A stretch of 64,000 nt of DNA from Anthracocystis setariae (Eukaryota; Basidiomycota; Ustilaginomycetes; Ustilaginales; Ustilaginaceae): assembly GCA_928724745.1 (NCBI GenBank), contig CAKMXJ010000032.1:186001-250000 (forward strand). The letters run 5' to 3'. A model generated the notes under the pieces. That model did not search any database. It worked only from the letters and a program-made list of their open reading frames with translations, and had not been told where the DNA came from. This document shows, piece after piece, positions 59,988 through 64,000 of the stretch. The position numbers were made by a program, and so were the translations under genes. Position 1 is the first letter of the stretch; every line of letters begins with the position of its first letter.

Positions 59988-60225
59988 CACCAGTTCTGCG
60001 GTGGCAGAATAAATACAGTAAATAAATAATTGAGCCCCGAATAATGTTGGATGTATAAGCGGACAAAAATTAAGGCACAAAAGTCAATTTGCCGTAAATC
60101 TTCTTCTTGTTCCGCCACCATATCTTATTGTAGTACATTTCGTCTCTTCGCCTCCAGCCTCCATCCCTCGAAGCTGAATCGAGCTCATCGCATGAATCCA
60201 CGCTCAAGTCCACTCGCCAGGAGTG

Positions 60226-63216
60226 ATGGACGGTAGCAAGGAGGCTGCACGCCCTGTATGGGTTGCGAAACCGTCCGCGTCCTCGGCTTCGATTCGAGAG
60301 CCTTCACCGGCCTCGTCTTCGTCTGCCTTCCCACCACTGTCTTCACCTGCTGCTCGACGTTCATCTTCTCGGCCCTCAAACTCTCCCTCTACCTCATCAT
60401 CTTTGATCTCTCCGGCCTCCTTCAACCCTTACCCCACTCGTCGACAGGAGCTCGCACAGCGAGCAGCATCCAACAGTGCTCGCAAACGTTCCCATATCAC
60501 CCGCTCGGACCCTTCTACCTCTCGAATCCACTCTATCTTCGACTATGCTGACGATGACGACGTACTCATGCACGACGATTCACTCGAAAACGACGAAGGC
60601 CAAGTCTCGTCTCGTGGCGCGACCATGTCTTCCATTGTCTTTCGTGACCTTTCCTCTACCGGCACGAGTCGGTCCAGCTCACCGTGGCAGCAAGGTGGTA
60701 TGAGTGCAGGACTGGCCATGTTTGCAACATCTACATTTGGAGGTGAGCCGCTGAGCGTGCTCGCGAATGTGGACGACGAGCTGGGTGCAGCGCACATGGG
60801 ACCGAGGATCTACAAGAGGCACAATCAGAAACATGTGAGGAATCGAGTCAAGGCAAAGATCGACGCAGGCCACACGTCGGCAACATCGGTGGCATTGGCT
60901 CTTCAAAAGGAGACCATCGCTACCGCTCGAATGTCGAGCTTCTCATCTACGGACGGATTGCCCCTGCTGACATGGGAGGAAGTGCAAGCGTCACGAAGTA
61001 TCGATTTGCAGAAGCTAGTGGACGAGTGCAGACGTCACTCCAATCTGCTCGCCGTTCAGAAACGCACTAGTTCTGGCAGCTCTTTTGCTTCCACATCATC
61101 CGAAGGCGATCCAGTGAGGAGGCTCGTCGAGGCCGTACAAGCTCGCATCGCCGATCATCGCACATGGACATCCGCAACATCTAATTCAGTCATCTCGGAC
61201 GATCTGCTGCCCTGCGGCCTGCAAAAGCCCGCAATCGATTTCTCTGTTCTTCCGCCTTCCATTCAGGATCGAATCCGCCATGCTGTCCTTCATGGCATCT
61301 CCCGGCTCCTCACTTTTATCATCGAAGCAACCCGATCTGAGCTCGTCGAAACACTTTCTGGCATTCTCCTCTCGACATCGTCTCTAAGACCCACCGCGTC
61401 CAGCTCCTCGGACCTGAGGCCAGCGATTCAGCGGACCTTTTTGTGCACCCTCGACACGATAGCCGCCATGTCGGACCGTTCGACAATCGTCGCTGCAATT
61501 CTGGATCGAAACTGTACCCTTTCATCGGGCAACAACGACATGGAGCAAGACTCAGACCCCCTGACCGACCTTGTAGGCGAGCTTGTTGGCCTATGTGGCC
61601 AGCAGATGTCGTCAAACCCCACCATCCTCACCGAAACTCAGGATCGCACCCTCGTCAGCGCTGCCTCGTTTCTCTTCCTCCTCTTCAATATCAACTCCAC
61701 TCGGCCTAAGGCGACAAGGCTGCCTGTGCACGCATTTTACTGCACAGTCCTTGACCTCGCGCCCTTCCTCGAGCACTTTATTCACTATGCAGCTTCCTTC
61801 GCCCGCACAGGTGGCATTGTGACATCCGGTATCGCAGAGTTCAACGTCTGCCGCTACCCTTTCTTGCTCAGCCTCGGAGGTAAGGTGAGAATGCTGCAGC
61901 TTGAAAACGAGCTACGACTGTCGCAAACACCTCGAGAAAGTTGGTCCTCTGCTTTGCGCTTTACTCAGGGCGAAGCAGAGCTCGTCATGTTGCCGACTTG
62001 GATGAATCTCAAGATCGAGCGAGCCAACGCTTGGGAGCAGAGCAAGCAGCTCTTCCTGCAGCTGCTGGAGAGCACTGCCGGTGAGATACGTGGGAGGGGG
62101 ATGAGGGTCGAGTTTGCCGGCGAGCATGCGGCGGATGGGGGTGGTCCGGCTAGGGAGTGGTTTGCTATTGTCGCCAATGGTTGGGATCACAGAAGCACAA
62201 TAGGTGCGCATGGATGGTTTACCCCGGCAGCTAACTTTGAAACGGGATCCGCCGAGAGTGATGCCGCTTTTCTTGGCCTGGTTCTCGCGCTTGCCGCACT
62301 GTATACGACAAAGCTGGCTCTACCGTTCAGGCTCCCTTCAGTTGCGTTCAAGATTGCCACAGCGCCTTCGCTCGACTCGCTTTCTCTCACGCCAGTCGAT
62401 CTCGAGTTTGCAGATCCGGCTCTGGCAAAGTCACTCCAAGAGGTACTGGAATGGAGCCCGAGCGCTTCTTTGGCCTGGGAAGACCAAGACAAGGTGTTCG
62501 ACAGCACATTTTCGCTCACCTGGAGCACCACCGTTCGGACGGTCACGGGAGAAATCAAGACCATCGACCTTGTCCCCGGCGGACGACATCGTAGCGTCAA
62601 AGTGGCCGAGAGGAAAGAGTTTGTGTCGAAACTCATCTTGCGCGTCCTTATCGGCTCGGTTCAAACTCAGGTGTCTGCCTTCAGGGAGGGTTGGCAGACG
62701 ATCTTGGCCTCGGACTGGATCGCGAACGAGAGACGCGGAGCCGACTCTGCCACTGAGGTCCTGAACCGAGGTGGATTGGCATTGAGTCTGTTCAGTGCGG
62801 AAGAAATGGCTCAGGCGATCTTGTCGCTACCGTCTTCATTTAGCGCACCCAACTTGACTGCGCTGGATCTTGCCGACCTAAAAGACGCCACCGAGACGAT
62901 CTTGCCGAGCTCTCACGAGGCCGGGCAGGAAGCTGACTGGTTCTGGAGCGTATGGGCGAGTTTGGACGTAGTGAAACAGAGGAGGTTGTTGGCGTTCATT
63001 ACAGGTTCACAAGACTTGCCCGCCAGTGGGGCGAGAGGGGTTGGGTTGAGGATCCATATCGTCCGTACGGACGCGATCGACGAACCGAGTTGGCCGTTAC
63101 CGTGGTCAAGCACTTGCACATCGACGCTGTTTCTACCGACCTACCCGAATGCAGCTCTGCTGGCCGACAAGGTCGGCATCGCTATCGAGCATTTCCAGGG
63201 TTTTGGGCTGCGCTAA
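60226..63216 (+). CDS. HECT-domain E3 ubiquitin ligase
   Basis: A 996-residue ubiquitin ligase. The N-terminal 150 residues are Ser/Pro-rich and probably disordered. A helical middle region (about 230-550) leads to the HECT domain, seen in the N-lobe as RVEFAGEHAADGGGPAREWFAIVANGW and in the C-lobe as LLAFITGSQDLPASG and LPWSSTCTSTLFLPTYPN. Cys964 in that last motif is the ubiquitin-accepting cysteine, and the protein ends EHFQGFGLR, as HECT enzymes do. It resembles the Hul4/UBE3A-like group in size, but I cannot fix the orthologue. The ATG at 60226 is 239 bp from the edge of the transposon block, so its promoter now borders the outer LTR. Confidence 0.88.
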   Translation: MDGSKEAARPVWVAKPSASSASIREPSPASSSSAFPPLSSPAARRSSSRPSNSPSTSSSLISPASFNPYPTRRQELAQRAASNSARKRSHITRSDPSTSRIHSIFDYADDDDVLMHDDSLENDEGQVSSRGATMSSIVFRDLSSTGTSRSSSPWQQGGMSAGLAMFATSTFGGEPLSVLANVDDELGAAHMGPRIYKRHNQKHVRNRVKAKIDAGHTSATSVALALQKETIATARMSSFSSTDGLPLLTWEEVQASRSIDLQKLVDECRRHSNLLAVQKRTSSGSSFASTSSEGDPVRRLVEAVQARIADHRTWTSATSNSVISDDLLPCGLQKPAIDFSVLPPSIQDRIRHAVLHGISRLLTFIIEATRSELVETLSGILLSTSSLRPTASSSSDLRPAIQRTFLCTLDTIAAMSDRSTIVAAILDRNCTLSSGNNDMEQDSDPLTDLVGELVGLCGQQMSSNPTILTETQDRTLVSAASFLFLLFNINSTRPKATRLPVHAFYCTVLDLAPFLEHFIHYAASFARTGGIVTSGIAEFNVCRYPFLLSLGGKVRMLQLENELRLSQTPRESWSSALRFTQGEAELVMLPTWMNLKIERANAWEQSKQLFLQLLESTAGEIRGRGMRVEFAGEHAADGGGPAREWFAIVANGWDHRSTIGAHGWFTPAANFETGSAESDAAFLGLVLALAALYTTKLALPFRLPSVAFKIATAPSLDSLSLTPVDLEFADPALAKSLQEVLEWSPSASLAWEDQDKVFDSTFSLTWSTTVRTVTGEIKTIDLVPGGRHRSVKVAERKEFVSKLILRVLIGSVQTQVSAFREGWQTILASDWIANERRGADSATEVLNRGGLALSLFSAEEMAQAILSLPSSFSAPNLTALDLADLKDATETILPSSHEAGQEADWFWSVWASLDVVKQRRLLAFITGSQDLPASGARGVGLRIHIVRTDAIDEPSWPLPWSSTCTSTLFLPTYPNAALLADKVGIAIEHFQGFGLR

Positions 63217-63281
63217 ATGCGATACCTCTAACCCGGGTTCCATTACGAGGAAAACATCTCTATCTGGAATTTAGCTGTGAA

Positions 63282-64000
63282 TCATTTGCGGGCCTGAGCA
63301 ACCAGCCAATCACCCTAACCAAACCATGAACACCAACGATACCAAGTTAGTGTTCAGAACAAGCCCAAGAAAAGCAGTCTGTGGGAGTCCAACTTACAAT
63401 CTCGGTCAAAACAGCCAACGTCTTCTGTTGATCTTGCTCCGACATGTCTGGTACGTTTTTCATCATAACTGTGTTCACTCAGAAGCCAAAGAGTTAGCAC
63501 CTTGATTCTCGAACGAATCTCTCAACTGCAGCCCGAGGGGCTAAGGGGGGGGGAGAAGGACGTACCGTGTTCGTAGCCTGGCCAGATTTTGATGGATTTA
63601 TGTTGTTTGGGTGTGCTGACCATATCGAAGAACTTTTTGCTTCCGTTTGGGTCGGTGACTCTATCGTTTTCTCCGTGGTGGATGGTGATGGGACAAGTGA
63701 TGAGGTGTGCTTTGGCGGCGAGATCGTCGATACCGTCGAGGATGGCTAGACCTGTACTGATGCGTACCTTTCCCTTGTATGTGAGTGGATCCATTTCATG
63801 TAGTTGCTCTACCCTCGGATCGTCCGATACATTGCCCTTGATGGCGGCAGCGAGCGGCAAGCGACCAGCGAAGAACCTGAGCACCTTGGCGACGTATTCG
63901 ACCGCCAAACTGGGTCGCGATTGCGACGAAATCGTGATCATCGGTGCAGCCACAGCCACGCCCGACAAGCTCGGTCGATACGGAGCAGGTTTGCTCGGCA
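63282..64000 (-). CDS. Monoacylglycerol-lipase-like serine hydrolase, 5' part outside the window
   Basis: The 3' part of an alpha/beta hydrolase. The first visible exon (64000-63566) contains SLSGVAVAAPMI, then the helical lid region, and CPITIHHGENDRVTDPNGSKKFF with the likely catalytic aspartate; WPGYEH supplies the catalytic histidine. That layout is typical of fungal monoglyceride lipases (Yju3-like). An intron of 97 bp (63565-63469; donor GTACGT, acceptor ACAG) leads to exon 63468-63398, where VMMKNVPDM follows the histidine. A second intron (63397-63294; GTAAGT..CTCAG) to a 12-bp last exon ending in TGA at 63282 is my best guess but not secure. Confidence 0.72.

Overview
The window looks like nuclear DNA of a smut fungus (Ustilaginomycotina; Ustilago, Sporisorium or Moesziomyces type). 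Genes are closely packed and mostly intronless, with a few introns of 75-109 bp carrying GT..AG ends. The gene set fits a basidiomycete: a fungal-type phenylalanine ammonia-lyase, mitochondrial molybdopterin genes, secreted Ser/Thr-rich GPI-anchored proteins and a formate/nitrite transporter. This assignment rests on gene content, not on a database search.

Layout. 0-38.5 kb is ordinary chromosome. In order it holds a SET-domain methyltransferase (5' end outside the window), a UBR1-type N-recognin, an APC-family permease diverging from deoxyhypusine synthase, a secreted GPI-anchored alpha/beta hydrolase, an Erd1/EXS membrane protein, Hikeshi/Opi10 diverging from Nop16, a MoaC gene directly behind a four-exon MoaA gene, a TMEM135-like membrane protein, phenylalanine ammonia-lyase, a DenD-like dehydrogenase, a stand-alone hydantoinase-B-type protein, a small GPI-anchored protein, a 3.6 kb stretch without a convincing gene, and a two-exon formate/nitrite transporter. 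After the transposon block come a HECT ubiquitin ligase (60.2-63.2 kb) and the 3' part of a monoacylglycerol-lipase-like gene that runs off the end.

38,570-59,987 is a single 21.4 kb nest of three LTR retrotransposons with all three target duplications still readable. The outer element is a Ty3/gypsy chromovirus on the minus strand (194-bp LTRs, one difference, duplication CACCA). A second Ty3/gypsy element on the plus strand (325-bp LTRs, two differences, duplication CCGT) sits in its integrase. A Ty1/copia element on the minus strand (942-bp LTRs with no difference seen, duplication GTAAC) sits in its RNase H. Removing each insert with one duplication copy closes the outer pol frame, leaving a 5,546-bp element. 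Each element uses a different gag/pol arrangement: an in-frame TAG (outer), a -1 slippery heptamer GGGAAAT (inner gypsy) and a single fused ORF (copia).

The most unusual find is in the copia element. It carries an extra 557-codon ORF between pol and the 3' LTR whose six cysteines have Zn2Cys6-like spacing. It is also studded with about 24 copies of a 20-bp inverted repeat of fixed geometry (AACAYTC-N6-GARTGTT), in both LTRs, in two reading frames of the polyprotein, over the pol stop codon and over the extra ORF's ATG. I see no comparable copy elsewhere in the window. Together these could be a self-recognition system, with an element-encoded DNA-binding protein and its dispersed operators; that link is inference.
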